From contig NZ_BQME02000001.1 in assembly GCF_022180385.2 (NCBI RefSeq), positions 2,327,178-2,391,177 on the forward strand: a stretch of 64,000 nt of DNA, written 5' to 3'. A model generated the notes under the pieces. That model saw nothing but the letters and a program-made list of their open reading frames with translations. It searched no databases and was not told the DNA's origin. The position numbers and the translations under genes are program-made. This document shows, in pieces, positions 48,760 to 58,332 of this stretch (position 1 is its first letter; the number at the start of each line of letters is the position of its first letter). Source of the stretch: Paenibacillus sp. L3-i20 (GTDB taxonomy: Bacteria > Bacillota > Bacilli > Paenibacillales > Paenibacillaceae).

Positions 48760-51700
48760 ATGAAAGAAAGAATTGTAATTCTATTAACAACTATTGCAAT
48801 TGTATTCAATATAATCGCACCTGGGCTGTTACCAAGAGCTGAAGCAGCAAGGGGAACAGTTACAAAGACCTATACAGCCACGAAGGACACCATGGAAATA
48901 AACGGTCATATTCAGTATGACGGCATTCATGATAATGATGGGGATGGTTTTCTAGGTATTGGCAGGAGTAACGACGAATTCGGGAATGTTCGGCAGAGGG
49001 CTGGCATAACGTTTGATTTGGGTGTGCCAGAAGGGAGCATTGTATCTGCGGAGTTGGTCTTGACTGTTGCTACAGTTACCAGAAATCCTAACCATACTTT
49101 GTATATGGAAACCAGAGGATCTGCGGCGAATGATTTGAATTTTGCAACCTTTCCCTCGTTAGATACGAATAGCCCTTATTCAGATAAATTCACTGCAAAA
49201 AGCACCGCAGAAGTACCTATGGGTACTTATCTTCAGAATCAATCCATTACATTTAATGTGAAAAGTGCTGTTGATGCTTTCACAGATATCTCGGATCGTA
49301 AAATCACCTTTATGCTCAATGGGAATGAGACAGATGCAGAAAGCGGCTGGTTCTCCATTTATTCCATGGAGACTTCTGGGAATGCTGCATACCGTCCTAA
49401 GCTAGTTGTTACATATGAGACTGGACCAGCAAATTCCCCTCCTACGGGTTCCTTTACGATTGTGGAGGGAGCAATGACAGGCACAAGCACAGTAAATCTA
49501 TCGGTAGTAGGATCAGATCCTGATGCAGGTGATAGTGTTACTCATATGAGATTTGCAAACAGCGCTGCGAATTTGTCCGCTGCATCTTGGCTGCCCTTCA
49601 GCAGCACAGCAACATTCAGTTTAACTGGCGGTGATGGAGCGAAGACCATCTATATGCAGTTGAGAGATTCCAACAATGCGATCTCTTCCAGTTCTTCTCA
49701 GACCATTCTATTGGATCAGACAGCACCAACAGGTACATTGATCATTAATGAGGGTACTTCACACACAAAGTTATCCACGGTCACTTTGAAAGGAACCTAT
49801 ACGGATGGAAGTGGCTCAGGAGTTGAACAGGCGCGCCTTTCTAATATTAATAGCAGTTGGCAGACCAGTTGGATCAATATCGCTGACTTGAATGGGAGGT
49901 CATGGGTCCTTCCGGCTGGCGAGGGAGCTAAGACCGTATATGTACAATATAGAGATAAAGTCGGAAATTCGAGCAGTTCTGTTATTAGCAGTACAATTAC
50001 AGTAGATAAGACCGCTCCTGTTATTACGAATGTAGAGAATGGCAAAGTATATAAGAGTATAGTTACACCTCTATTTAATGAAGGCAGCGGATCGCTCAAT
50101 GGAGCCCCCTATTCCAGTGGTACAACTATCACGCAGGATGGAGCGTATGTGCTGTCCGTTACTGATTCAGCAGGCAATAGTGCGGTGGTGAGCTTCAGGA
50201 TTGACACGACGTTACCTATCGTGTTGGGAGTAGCAGAGGGTGGAGTATACACCACAGGCAAAACGATTACCTTTAACGAAGGAACAGCGACCTTAAACGG
50301 GGCTGCTTTTGTTAGTGGTGCACAGGTTGCTCTAAATGGCGTGTATACCCTGGTCGTAACGGATGATGCAGGTAATGTAACGACGATAACCTTTGAGATT
50401 AAAAAGGTAGTGCTTATTGTAACAGGAGTAACGAATGGCGGAATTTATAAAAAGAAAGTGACCGTTAGTTTTAACATAGGAACAGCAACATTGAATGGTG
50501 CTGCTTTTACTAGTGGTACAGAGATTGATAAGGATGGTGTGTACACGCTGGTTGTAACGGATAAAGCAGGCAATGAGACGACAATTAGCTTTACGATTGA
50601 CACAGCAGTACCTAAAGTAACAGGAGTAACCAATGGCGGAAGCTATAAAGAGAAAGTAACCGTCAGTTTTAACGAAGGAACGGCGAAATTGAATGGTGAT
50701 ACGTTTGTCAGCGGTACGGAGATAGTAATGGATGGAAATTATACGCTGATCGTAACGGATAAAGCAGGCAATGAGACGACGGTTAGCTTCACAATTGACA
50801 CAGCAGCACCTAAAGTAACAGGAGTAACAAACGGCGGAAGTTATAAAGAGAAAGTAACCGTCAGTTTTAACGAAGGAACAGCAACATTGAATGGTGCTGC
50901 TTTTGCTAAAGGAACAGAGATTGAACAGGATGGCGAGTACAAGTTGATTGTAACGGATGCAGCAGGCAATGAGACGACGGTTCACTTTGAGATAGACACA
51001 ACAGCACCTAAAGTAACAGGAGTAACGAACGGTGGAACTTATAAAGAAAAAGTGACTGTCAGTTTTAACGAAGGAACGGCAAAGTTGAATGGTATTACTT
51101 TTGCTAAAGGAACTGAAATTGATCTAGATGGTGCGTATAAGCTGGTTGTAACGGATAAAGCAGGTAATGTGACGACAATTAGCTTCACAATTGACACAAC
51201 AGCACCTAAAGTAACAGGGGTAACGAACGGTGGAAATTATAAAGAAAAAGTGACTGTCAGTTTTAACGAAGGAACAGCAAAGTTGAATGGTGTTACTTTT
51301 GTTAAAGGGACAGAGATTAATCAAGATGGTGCGTATAAGCTGGTTGTAACGGATAAAGCAGGCAATGAAACGAATATTAGCTTCACGATTGACACAACAG
51401 CACCTAAAGTAACGGGAGTAACGAACGGTGGAAGTTATAAAGAGAAAGTGATTGTTGGTTTTAACGAAGGAACGGCGAAATTGAATGGTGATACGTTTGT
51501 CAGCGGTACGGAGATAGTATTGGATGGAAATTATACGCTGATCGTGACGGATAAAACAGGTAATGAGACGACGATTAGCTTCACGATCGATACAACAGCA
51601 CCTAAAGTAACAGGAGTAACGAACGGTGGAAGTTATAAAGAGAAAGTGATTGTTGGTTTTAACGAAGGAACGGCAAAGTTGAATGGTGTTACTTTTGTTA

Positions 51701-54051
51701 AAGGGACAGAGATTAATCAAGATGGTGCGTATAAGCTGGTTGTAACGGATAAAGCAGGCAATGAAACGAATATTAGCTTCACGATTGACACAACAGCACC
51801 TAAAGTAACGGGAGTAACGAACGGTGGAAGTTATAAAGAGAAAGTGATTGTTGGTTTTAACGAAGGAACGGCGAAATTGAATGGTGATACGTTTGTCAGC
51901 GGTACGGAGATAGTAATGGATGGAAATTATACGCTGATCGTAACGGATAAAGCAGGCAATGAGACGACTGTTAGCTTCACAATTGACACAACAGCACCTA
52001 AAGTAACAGGGGTTACGAACGGTGGAAGTTATAAAGAGAAAGTGACTGTCAGTTTTAACGAAGGAACAGCAAAGTTGAATGGTGTTACTTTTGCTAAAGG
52101 AACTGAAATTGATCAAGATGGTGCGTATACGCTAGTTGTAACGGATACTGCAGGAAATGAATCAACCATTAAATTCCAAATTGATACAACCGTGCCAACG
52201 GGTACAGTAATCATTCAAAAGGGCGCGGAATTGACTAATGTGATGGACACTACACTTACTCTGACTAGCAGCGACGGAAATAATGGTAGCGGTATAGTGG
52301 AGATGCGTTTTTCTAACAACGGAACTGACTGGGAGAGCTGGGAATCATCAGCGACAACAAAAGCTTGGAGTCTTGTAACGGGTGACGGCGAGAAGACAGT
52401 ATATGTACAGTTTAAAGACAAGGCTGGCAATGTGAGTGAAACAATTAATGACGTTATTAAGCTAGATCAAACGATACCTACAGGCAAAATCGTCATAAAC
52501 AGTGGTGCAACCACGACAAGTGGCAAGTTAGTGGCATTAACTTTGACTTCTTCAGATGGAACAGGTAGCGGCGTTATAGAAATGCGTTTTTCCGAAGATA
52601 ATCAAACATGGTCGAAATGGGAGAACGTATCGCCTACGAAAAATTGGAACTTTACGGGTAGCTCGGGATTAAAGAATCTTTACGTCCAATTCCGAGATGG
52701 AGCGGGTAATGTTAGTGTGGCAAACAAGGCTTCAATTACCTACCAAGAAAGCTCTGGTTCTAACGGCGGCACTTCTGAAAGTACAGGGAGCATAGAGATC
52801 GCATCAAGTCATGGTATTGTTCTTAGTATAGGAAGTAAGTCAGAGAAAGCAGCTAAAGTCGAAGTTAAAATGGTAGAAGGAAAAAAGGTAACTACGGTCT
52901 TCTTGGAAGAAACACAGCTTAAAGGGATACTGAATGAATCTGGAAATAAACAGGTTATCACTATTACTGTTCGTAACAATTCCGATATCGTTAATTGGGA
53001 GATGAGCGCTGCGCTTCTGAAAAGCTTAGAGAACAACAATGTAGTTATTCAAGTTAATACAGAAAACATTGTATATGCTCTTCCCTTAGTTCAAGCTAAC
53101 GTTAATAAATGGCGTAATCAATTAGGAAGCGATATCCCTTTGAAGGATATGAAGATCAAGGTAGAAATAATTAATGTTCCTAATTCGGCATTTGTATTCA
53201 AAAATTCGAGTGATGGACAGGTTTCACTTGTCGCTCCGCCGGTAAGTTTTTCTATAAAAGGGTTGTATGGGGACAAGGAAATAGAATTAAATCAATTCGA
53301 TACTTTTGTAGAAAGGCGCTTTGCAATTCCTGTTGGGGTAGATCTTAAACGTATTACGACGGGAGTTAAGCTTTTGTCGGATGGCACGATTGTTCATATT
53401 CCGACGAAGATAGTACGTGAAGGAGGACGTAATTACGCCATCCTTAATAGTATGAACAATAGCATCTATGGACTAATTTATAATAAAAAAACCTTTACAG
53501 ATATATCTAACCATTGGGCTCAAGAAAGTATTAATGACTTAGCGTCAAGACTTGTCATTAATGGAGCAGACGAGCAACGGTTTATACCGGAAAGCGATAT
53601 TACACGTGCAGAATATATGGCTATTATTATTAGGGCTTTAGGCTTAAGCTCAGCTAATAAGACGGTTCATTTCAAGGATGTTGCGGAGAATACATGGTAT
53701 CATCAAGTCGTTCAGATCGGATATTCTTATGGGCTGGTCGATGGATTTATTGATGGTTCCTTCAAACCTAATGAGAAGATTACTAGGCAGGAAGCGATGG
53801 TAATTCTATCTAGGGCAATGAAGCTTGTAGAGTTGAATAAGGAGATAGACAATACGAAGCAGCAAGAACTAGTTGGCAATTTTTCAGATAGCGAGCAATT
53901 GGCGTCTTGGGCCCGTCAAGCTGCAGCGTTAACCATCGAAATCGACGTTATTAGCGGTTACAAAGGCGAGCTTCGTCCACTGCAAAATATTACGAGAGCA
54001 GAAACCGCAGCAATTATTCAGCGATTTCTTCAAAAAGCAGATTTCATTTAA
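48760..54051 (+). CDS. Large SLH-anchored surface protein with DNRLRE-like and Ig-like repeats
   Basis: The 1763-residue protein has a signal peptide (IVILLTTIAIVFNIIAPG...AEA), an N-terminal DNRLRE-like beta domain (TYTATKDTMEINGHIQYDG ... MGTYLQNQSITFNVKSAV), two Ig-like segments ending in VRQY/VQYRDKAGN-type motifs, eleven 66-residue repeats (about residues 418-1143), two more VYVQFKDKAGN-type domains, a unique region, and three SLH domains at the C-terminus (FTDISNHWAQESI, FKDVAENTWYHQVV, FSDSEQLASWARQA) that bind pyruvylated wall polymer. It is likely an adhesin or structural surface protein. AGGAGG precedes the ATG. Confidence 0.92.
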   Translation: MKERIVILLTTIAIVFNIIAPGLLPRAEAARGTVTKTYTATKDTMEINGHIQYDGIHDNDGDGFLGIGRSNDEFGNVRQRAGITFDLGVPEGSIVSAELVLTVATVTRNPNHTLYMETRGSAANDLNFATFPSLDTNSPYSDKFTAKSTAEVPMGTYLQNQSITFNVKSAVDAFTDISDRKITFMLNGNETDAESGWFSIYSMETSGNAAYRPKLVVTYETGPANSPPTGSFTIVEGAMTGTSTVNLSVVGSDPDAGDSVTHMRFANSAANLSAASWLPFSSTATFSLTGGDGAKTIYMQLRDSNNAISSSSSQTILLDQTAPTGTLIINEGTSHTKLSTVTLKGTYTDGSGSGVEQARLSNINSSWQTSWINIADLNGRSWVLPAGEGAKTVYVQYRDKVGNSSSSVISSTITVDKTAPVITNVENGKVYKSIVTPLFNEGSGSLNGAPYSSGTTITQDGAYVLSVTDSAGNSAVVSFRIDTTLPIVLGVAEGGVYTTGKTITFNEGTATLNGAAFVSGAQVALNGVYTLVVTDDAGNVTTITFEIKKVVLIVTGVTNGGIYKKKVTVSFNIGTATLNGAAFTSGTEIDKDGVYTLVVTDKAGNETTISFTIDTAVPKVTGVTNGGSYKEKVTVSFNEGTAKLNGDTFVSGTEIVMDGNYTLIVTDKAGNETTVSFTIDTAAPKVTGVTNGGSYKEKVTVSFNEGTATLNGAAFAKGTEIEQDGEYKLIVTDAAGNETTVHFEIDTTAPKVTGVTNGGTYKEKVTVSFNEGTAKLNGITFAKGTEIDLDGAYKLVVTDKAGNVTTISFTIDTTAPKVTGVTNGGNYKEKVTVSFNEGTAKLNGVTFVKGTEINQDGAYKLVVTDKAGNETNISFTIDTTAPKVTGVTNGGSYKEKVIVGFNEGTAKLNGDTFVSGTEIVLDGNYTLIVTDKTGNETTISFTIDTTAPKVTGVTNGGSYKEKVIVGFNEGTAKLNGVTFVKGTEINQDGAYKLVVTDKAGNETNISFTIDTTAPKVTGVTNGGSYKEKVIVGFNEGTAKLNGDTFVSGTEIVMDGNYTLIVTDKAGNETTVSFTIDTTAPKVTGVTNGGSYKEKVTVSFNEGTAKLNGVTFAKGTEIDQDGAYTLVVTDTAGNESTIKFQIDTTVPTGTVIIQKGAELTNVMDTTLTLTSSDGNNGSGIVEMRFSNNGTDWESWESSATTKAWSLVTGDGEKTVYVQFKDKAGNVSETINDVIKLDQTIPTGKIVINSGATTTSGKLVALTLTSSDGTGSGVIEMRFSEDNQTWSKWENVSPTKNWNFTGSSGLKNLYVQFRDGAGNVSVANKASITYQESSGSNGGTSESTGSIEIASSHGIVLSIGSKSEKAAKVEVKMVEGKKVTTVFLEETQLKGILNESGNKQVITITVRNNSDIVNWEMSAALLKSLENNNVVIQVNTENIVYALPLVQANVNKWRNQLGSDIPLKDMKIKVEIINVPNSAFVFKNSSDGQVSLVAPPVSFSIKGLYGDKEIELNQFDTFVERRFAIPVGVDLKRITTGVKLLSDGTIVHIPTKIVREGGRNYAILNSMNNSIYGLIYNKKTFTDISNHWAQESINDLASRLVINGADEQRFIPESDITRAEYMAIIIRALGLSSANKTVHFKDVAENTWYHQVVQIGYSYGLVDGFIDGSFKPNEKITRQEAMVILSRAMKLVELNKEIDNTKQQELVGNFSDSEQLASWARQAAALTIEIDVISGYKGELRPLQNITRAETAAIIQRFLQKADFI
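50012..52189 (+). repeat. Eleven tandem 198-bp repeats inside the SLH protein gene
   Basis: Each unit encodes a 66-residue Ig-like module of the type PKVTGVTNGGSYKEKVTVSF ... VVTDKAGNETTISFTIDTTA. The first three units are diverged, the rest are nearly identical. Units 7-8 and 9-10 form a duplicated 396-bp pair (one with VKGTEINQDGAYKL, the other with VSGTEIV-DGNYTL). Expect length variation between strains and assembly difficulty. Confidence 0.95.
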
Positions 54052-54176
54052 TAAATAGGTTATATAAAAGAGCTCGATAATTGTCTTGAATCTTGTGTAG
54101 GTATATAGAATGCTGAAGCGGATATTAAGGGAATTATAGATTTAATAGATAGAACAGAAGTGAAAATAGAGCTGTT

Positions 54177-54250
54177 TGGTATTATCCCCTTCATAAGTCA
54201 CTCTTTGAGGCCCATCTGATAACATGAGGCAGTGAGTGAACATGGAGGGG
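54177..54250 (-). repeat. MITE-like repeat, copy 2 (reverse orientation, diverged centre)
   Basis: TGGTATTATCCCCTTCA, a diverged centre, then TGATAACATGAGGCA, AGTGAGTGAAC and TGGAGGGG match the reverse complement of the 57,482-57,565 copy. The right terminus is lost (GTTTTTGTATGG follows). Confidence 0.6.
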
Positions 54251-54491
54251 GTTTTTGTATGGTTAAAGAGAGTCAGTTAAGGATCATTAGAGCTTATTTT
54301 GGCTATACCTGTGATCGGCGGTTCGATTGTTATTCCAAGGTAGTCTACTAGTTTTCTTTTGTTTTCTCATCCCATTTTAGGTTACCAGTTTGTTTAAATT
54401 TTTGAATTTTTCTGAAATTAATAGAGTTAATCATACCACTTTATGGTATCTTAAATCTTAGTGAATGTCTTAATAAAAGGGCTGTGTAACA

Positions 54492-55139
54492 ATGGTAGGG
54501 AATACGACAGCGAAAGAGCAGACGATATTTGATCATGCGGGAAATAAATTACAGACAGAAGATAGAGAGATTCGGATTGTTGCTAAGTATGAAGAACCAC
54601 TGATTGTCGTATTAGGAAATGTGCTTAGCGATGAGGAATGTGATGAGCTAATTAATCAGACGAGAGAGCAATTGCAACGTTCAAAAATAGGCGAAGATCG
54701 TACCGTTAATCAAATTAGAACGAGTAGCGGGGTGTTCTGTGAGGAAAGTGAGATCATTACAAGAATAGAGAAGCGGGTCTCTCAAATTATGAATATTCCT
54801 ATTGAACATGGTGATGGTTTGCAAGTATTGATGTATACTCCTGGTCAGGAGTATCAACCTCATTATGATTTCTTCGCAGAGACGAGCCGTTCAAGTGCCA
54901 ACAATCGTATTAGTACGCTCTTATTGTATTTAAACGATGTGGAAGAGGGAGGGCAAACAACATTTCCCAAGTTGAACCTTTCTGTTTTTCCTACAAAAGG
55001 CATGGCAGTCTATTTCGAATACTTTTACAGTAATCAAGAAATTAACGAGTTAACGTTGCATGCAGGTACACCAGTGGTAAAAGGTGAAAAGTGGGTTGCA
55101 ACGATGTGGATGAGAAGACAAATCTTTCGGTCTTCTTAA
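54492..55139 (+). CDS. 2-oxoglutarate/Fe(II) dioxygenase, prolyl 4-hydroxylase-like
   Basis: The 215-residue protein has the P4H double-stranded beta-helix core: metal ligands His and Asp in YQPHYDFFAE, distal His in LTLHAGTPVVKGEKW with the 2-oxoglutarate-binding Lys, and RISTLLLYLNDVEEGGQTTF. The N-terminal VLSDEECDELI segment is also typical. Bacillus P4H homologues hydroxylate proline in peptides or elongation factor; no collagen-like target is seen in this window. It is the last gene before the second ssrA-like scar. Confidence 0.88.
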   Translation: MVGNTTAKEQTIFDHAGNKLQTEDREIRIVAKYEEPLIVVLGNVLSDEECDELINQTREQLQRSKIGEDRTVNQIRTSSGVFCEESEIITRIEKRVSQIMNIPIEHGDGLQVLMYTPGQEYQPHYDFFAETSRSSANNRISTLLLYLNDVEEGGQTTFPKLNLSVFPTKGMAVYFEYFYSNQEINELTLHAGTPVVKGEKWVATMWMRRQIFRSS

Positions 55140-55185
55140 ATGAGATTCTGTTTGGAATGAGTGATAGAATTGAAAAGTTTGGGAC

Positions 55186-55248
55186 AGGGGTTCAAATTTC
55201 CCCTTCTCCACTATGTAAATCCACAACCGTATATAGTTGTGGATTTTT
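55186..55248 (+). other. Degenerate ssrA 3'-end copy with terminator (att-like scar B)
   Basis: GGACAGGGGTTCAAAT is identical to tmRNA 20605-20620, then CTCCACTATGTAAA parallels CTCCACCATGTAGA. It is followed by a terminator hairpin at the same distance (ATCCACAAC/GTTGTGGAT then TTTTTGCTGTTG; ssrA has TTTTTGCTATTG). Position, order and spacing indicate a former ssrA end left by integration. Confidence 0.75.
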
Positions 55249-55303
55249 GCTGTTGCTCGTTTTGCAAACGCGGCGTAGAACTGCAATTACTATTTTCAGA
55301 TGC

Positions 55304-56293
55304 TCAGTCTATTCGTATTCCAATATTCCCAGTTTGCTCTCCCTGTTGCATTCGCTGAAAGGCTTGAAGAGTATTTTGTAAAGGAAACATACTATCAATG
55401 ATAGGGCGGAGCGAGTGGTGCTCCATAAATTGAAGCATAGCAGTAAACTCTTCACTACTTCCCATTGAGGTGCCTATGATGCTGATTTGAGGATAAAATA
55501 TGGATCTTGCCGCTAGTTCCATTCGATCACCTGAGCTTGCTCCAAACGTGACGATACGACCATTCGGCTTAATGATATCAAAGTAGTGTGGGAACGTCGC
55601 TGGCCCGATGCTGTCCAAGATGAGATCGACTGTATCTCCTGCCATACTTCTCTTCCAGTCGCTATGACTATCAAAGGCATGATCTGCTCCATGAGCAAGA
55701 GCTGCTTGTCTCTTTGTTTCACTACGTGATGTGACACTGACTCGTGCACCCGCCGCTAAAGCCATAAGCATGGCATAAGTTGCCACACCGCCACCAATAC
55801 CAGGAATCAAGACATGTTCACCTTGCTGTAGTCGACCTCTCGTGAACAAAGCACGGTAGGCTGTCAAGGCAGACAAGGGCAATACACCGGCTTCTTCCCA
55901 AGACAGGTAATCTGGTTTATTGACAGCATTTCGCGCAGGGATGATGATAGACTCGGCGAATGTACCATCTGAAGGACCGCCTACTATAGCTGGAACGGTC
56001 GGGACATCGTGGGTGAGTTCCCATCCGATACACGGATTAATAATTACATCGGAACCTACTGTAAGGTTGGTTACACCATCACCTATCGCCTCGATTGTTC
56101 CAGCGCCATCAGAGCCCATAATCAGAGGGGCATCCCCATCTGTTCGACTTGCCATAAGGAATAAGTCTCTATGATTTAACCCTGCAATTTTCAGTCTTAC
56201 CTTTACTTCTCCGTAGCTTGGTTGTTTGTCTATAACGTCTTTATATGTCAGGCCTTCGAGCCCACTCATTCCAGTATGTACAATTGCCTTCAT
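55304..56293 (-). CDS. Zinc-independent quinone oxidoreductase-like MDR protein
   Basis: The 329-residue medium-chain dehydrogenase/reductase has the substrate domain ([30 protein letters not shown]) and a Rossmann nucleotide site ([25 protein letters not shown]). It lacks the structural-zinc Cys cluster, which suggests the quinone oxidoreductase/enoyl reductase branch using NADPH. The start follows GGGAGG. A LysR gene is divergent from it and probably controls it. Confidence 0.88.
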   Translation of the reverse strand: MKAIVHTGMSGLEGLTYKDVIDKQPSYGEVKVRLKIAGLNHRDLFLMASRTDGDAPLIMGSDGAGTIEAIGDGVTNLTVGSDVIINPCIGWELTHDVPTVPAIVGGPSDGTFAESIIIPARNAVNKPDYLSWEEAGVLPLSALTAYRALFTRGRLQQGEHVLIPGIGGGVATYAMLMALAAGARVSVTSRSETKRQAALAHGADHAFDSHSDWKRSMAGDTVDLILDSIGPATFPHYFDIIKPNGRIVTFGASSGDRMELAARSIFYPQISIIGTSMGSSEEFTAMLQFMEHHSLRPIIDSMFPLQNTLQAFQRMQQGEQTGNIGIRID

Positions 56294-56422
56294 CCTATTT
56301 CCTCCCGTAATTCGATTAATGATGAATCTTTATCAAATTGTACATAGTGGGAGTCTTGCAGTAAAATGAACAAAACCGAATGTGAGTATCATAAATGATC
56401 ATACCAAGCAGGTGACATAGAG

Positions 56423-57295
56423 ATGGAAAGCGGAGATCTAAAAATATTTCAAGCCGTAGCTCGAGAGGGTAGTATAACGAAGGCTGCGCAAATGTTGAAC
56501 TATGTACAGTCTAATGTGACTGCGCGCATTCAATACCTTGAGGCTCAGTTAGAAATCCCCCTTTTTCGGCGATCCAATCGAGGAATGACGCTAACCGCAG
56601 CGGGCGAGAATTTACTAGAATATGCGGATAAAATACTGACTCTAATGGATGAGGCTGTGAAATCCACACAATACTCGGATATTCCGGCAGGGCCTCTTCG
56701 GATAGGTTCTATTGAAACGACTGCAGCGATTCATCTGACACCTCTACTTTCCGGATATCACTCAAGATATCCAGATGTAAATATATCGCTCATTACGGGT
56801 GTGACGCATGGTCTCCTACAAAAGGTGTTGGACTACGAGCTTGATGGGGCTTTTGTCTATGGACCTATTGATTGTCCGGAAATAGAGCATGTTAAGGCTT
56901 TCGAAGAGGAGTTGGTACTCATCTCGGAGCCGGGAAAAAGTGACATGAATGAGTTGCTCACGAAACCGATGTTGTTTTTCGACGTTGGATGTACGCATCG
57001 AGCAAAAGCTGAGAGTTTTTTAAGAGAGACGGGCCTGACCACATATCAGATTATGGAGTTTGGAACTTTAGCAGTTATTGTAGACGGGGTTTCCGCTGGA
57101 CTCGGTGTATCTTTGCTGCCACGATCGACGATTGCCAAAGCGGAAGAAGCAGGAATAGTTGCCTCCCACCGCTTGCCTGAAGAGTACCGAGGTTTACAGG
57201 TATGGTTTGTACATAGGCGTGACAACATTTACTCTAGTGCGCTGTTAAAATTAATACAATTAATTAATGATAAGCACTGCAAGTTAATCCCCTGA
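56423..57295 (+). CDS. LysR family transcriptional regulator
   Basis: The 290-residue protein has the LysR N-terminal HTH (FQAVAREGSITKAAQMLNYV, QSNVTARIQYLEAQLEIPLF, RRSNRGMTLTAAGE) and a C-terminal effector domain beginning LRIGSIETTAAIHLTPLL. Regulator and adjacent divergent MDR oxidoreductase share a 129-bp intergenic region, the usual arrangement for LysR and its target. AGGTGA precedes the ATG. Confidence 0.95.
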   Translation: MESGDLKIFQAVAREGSITKAAQMLNYVQSNVTARIQYLEAQLEIPLFRRSNRGMTLTAAGENLLEYADKILTLMDEAVKSTQYSDIPAGPLRIGSIETTAAIHLTPLLSGYHSRYPDVNISLITGVTHGLLQKVLDYELDGAFVYGPIDCPEIEHVKAFEEELVLISEPGKSDMNELLTKPMLFFDVGCTHRAKAESFLRETGLTTYQIMEFGTLAVIVDGVSAGLGVSLLPRSTIAKAEEAGIVASHRLPEEYRGLQVWFVHRRDNIYSSALLKLIQLINDKHCKLIP

Positions 57296-57481
57296 TTGGT
57301 CTCGTCGGGACAAAAAATAGTGAACGATTCCATTAAATTGATTTGGTTCCTCGACAAATGGAAGATGACCTGCGCCCGATATAACCGTTTTGGATGAGTG
57401 CTGTATGTGACGATGCAAAAAGTAGGCAGTCTTTATGTTATCGGGATGGTCTTGATTAGATACTATGATGTGGGTTGGAAC
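57284..57481 (-). pseudogene. C-terminal remnant of an alpha/beta hydrolase cut by a MITE-like repeat
   Basis: The frame reads VPTHIIVSNQDHPDNIKTAY and SGAGHLPFVEEPNQFNGIVHYF, the Asp- and His-containing end of an alpha/beta hydrolase. Immediately upstream the reading frame enters the 84-bp repeat at 57,482, so the N-terminal part is missing. It slightly overlaps the LysR stop. Confidence 0.72.
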
Positions 57482-57565
57482 TGGTATTATCCCCTCCAAG
57501 TTCACTCATTGCCTCATGTTATCACATGGGTTTTTAAGATTGTCTACTTGAAGGGGATAATACCA
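57482..57565 (+). repeat. MITE-like repeat, copy 3 (intact ends)
   Basis: The 84-bp element has perfect 14-bp terminal inverted repeats, TGGTATTATCCCCT at 57,482 and AGGGGATAATACCA ending at 57,565. It encodes no protein. Other copies are at 21,346 and 54,177. Confidence 0.75.
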
Positions 57566-57633
57566 TGCTTCATCATGGCTTACTTACGGTATTTTTGTTT
57601 ACTTGATCTACAGAGCTTTAAACGGGCGAAGTA

Positions 57634-57918
57634 CTAGACAGTTAGTCTGCGCAAAAGACGGAGAAGACGTCTGATTTGGCGTCTCAGTCTGCGAATTTCA
57701 TTACGGTTGCCACCTTGGCGAATTAATCTGCGCAAGCGAATGCGAAGACGTCTAATTATGCGTCTCAGTCTGCGGATGCGTTCACGTCTGCGTCTTCCGC
57801 GGCATCCCTCAAAATCACGATCAAACTCACGATCAAACTCACGATCTAGTTCTCCGTCAAACTCACGATCAAAATCCTCATCGCCACGCCTGTTGCTAAT
57901 CTCTACCTTTTTGCTCAT
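57634..57918 (-). CDS. Extremely Arg-rich small protein
   Basis: The protein of 94 residues starts at ATG 57918 (6 nt after GAGGG). The N-terminal third is a repeated acidic motif (REFDGELDREFDREFDRDFE). The remaining ~55 residues are almost all Arg, Leu and Ile in a helical pattern (RRIIRRLRIRLRRLIRQ, RRQIRRLLRLLRRL). It could be a nucleic-acid- or membrane-binding helix with an acidic masking segment. No family is recognised. The opposite strand is also open, but without a ribosome site. Confidence 0.62.
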   Translation of the reverse strand: MSKKVEISNRRGDEDFDREFDGELDREFDREFDRDFEGCRGRRRRERIRRLRRIIRRLRIRLRRLIRQGGNRNEIRRLRRQIRRLLRLLRRLTV

Positions 57919-58049
57919 ATCCATCCCTCTTTCTGTTAAGAATAGTTCATTCTATTCAGAAAAAATAAGATGGTATAGATAGATTGATAGGTAGATTAAT
58001 TGATTTATTTAAACGGATTAAATTAGTCTAGGAACAATACTTGTTTAGA

Positions 58050-58262
58050 TCACTGATGATGCAGTACTACTTCTTCGGCAGAACGTCTAGGGCTAGCTAA
58101 AGCTTTATGGAGTGGATAGCCCATCCGAAACGTAAATACACCCTCATACCCTATCATGGGGACTAGTTTCGCTATCGCTTCGCCGTAAATAGGCTCGATG
58201 CCTAACCACAACTCACGTTCTCTTCTCTCATGGGTCTGTCCCCCTTGAGATTGTAGCTTCAT
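58050..58262 (-). pseudogene. C-terminal remnant of a nitroreductase-like protein
   Basis: FTFRMGYPLHKALASPRRSAEE matches the usual RxGYP-xxx-SPRR end of nitroreductase-family proteins. The remainder of the domain is missing and there is no ribosome site. Confidence 0.6.
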
Positions 58263-58332
58263 TTTAATGACGGTATCAGTCGACTAATTATGAACTAGAA
58301 AAATACGATAGAAGGGGAGAGCGTACTACCCG

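Noticed and set aside
50332..52116. Long minus-strand open frames opposite the SLH protein repeats
   Set aside because: They arise from the antisense of the 198-bp repeats, have no ribosome sites, and vary with repeat content.
50012..52189. CRISPR-like regular repeats
   Set aside because: Unit length is 198 bp, in frame and coding, without spacers.
54259..54351. 30-codon frame behind a GGAGGGGG sequence
   Set aside because: The ribosome-site-like sequence is part of the MITE copy; the frame is short with no supporting context.
57707..57982. Plus-strand frame opposite the Arg-rich protein
   Set aside because: No ribosome site; the repeats fit the minus-strand acidic/Arg pattern better.
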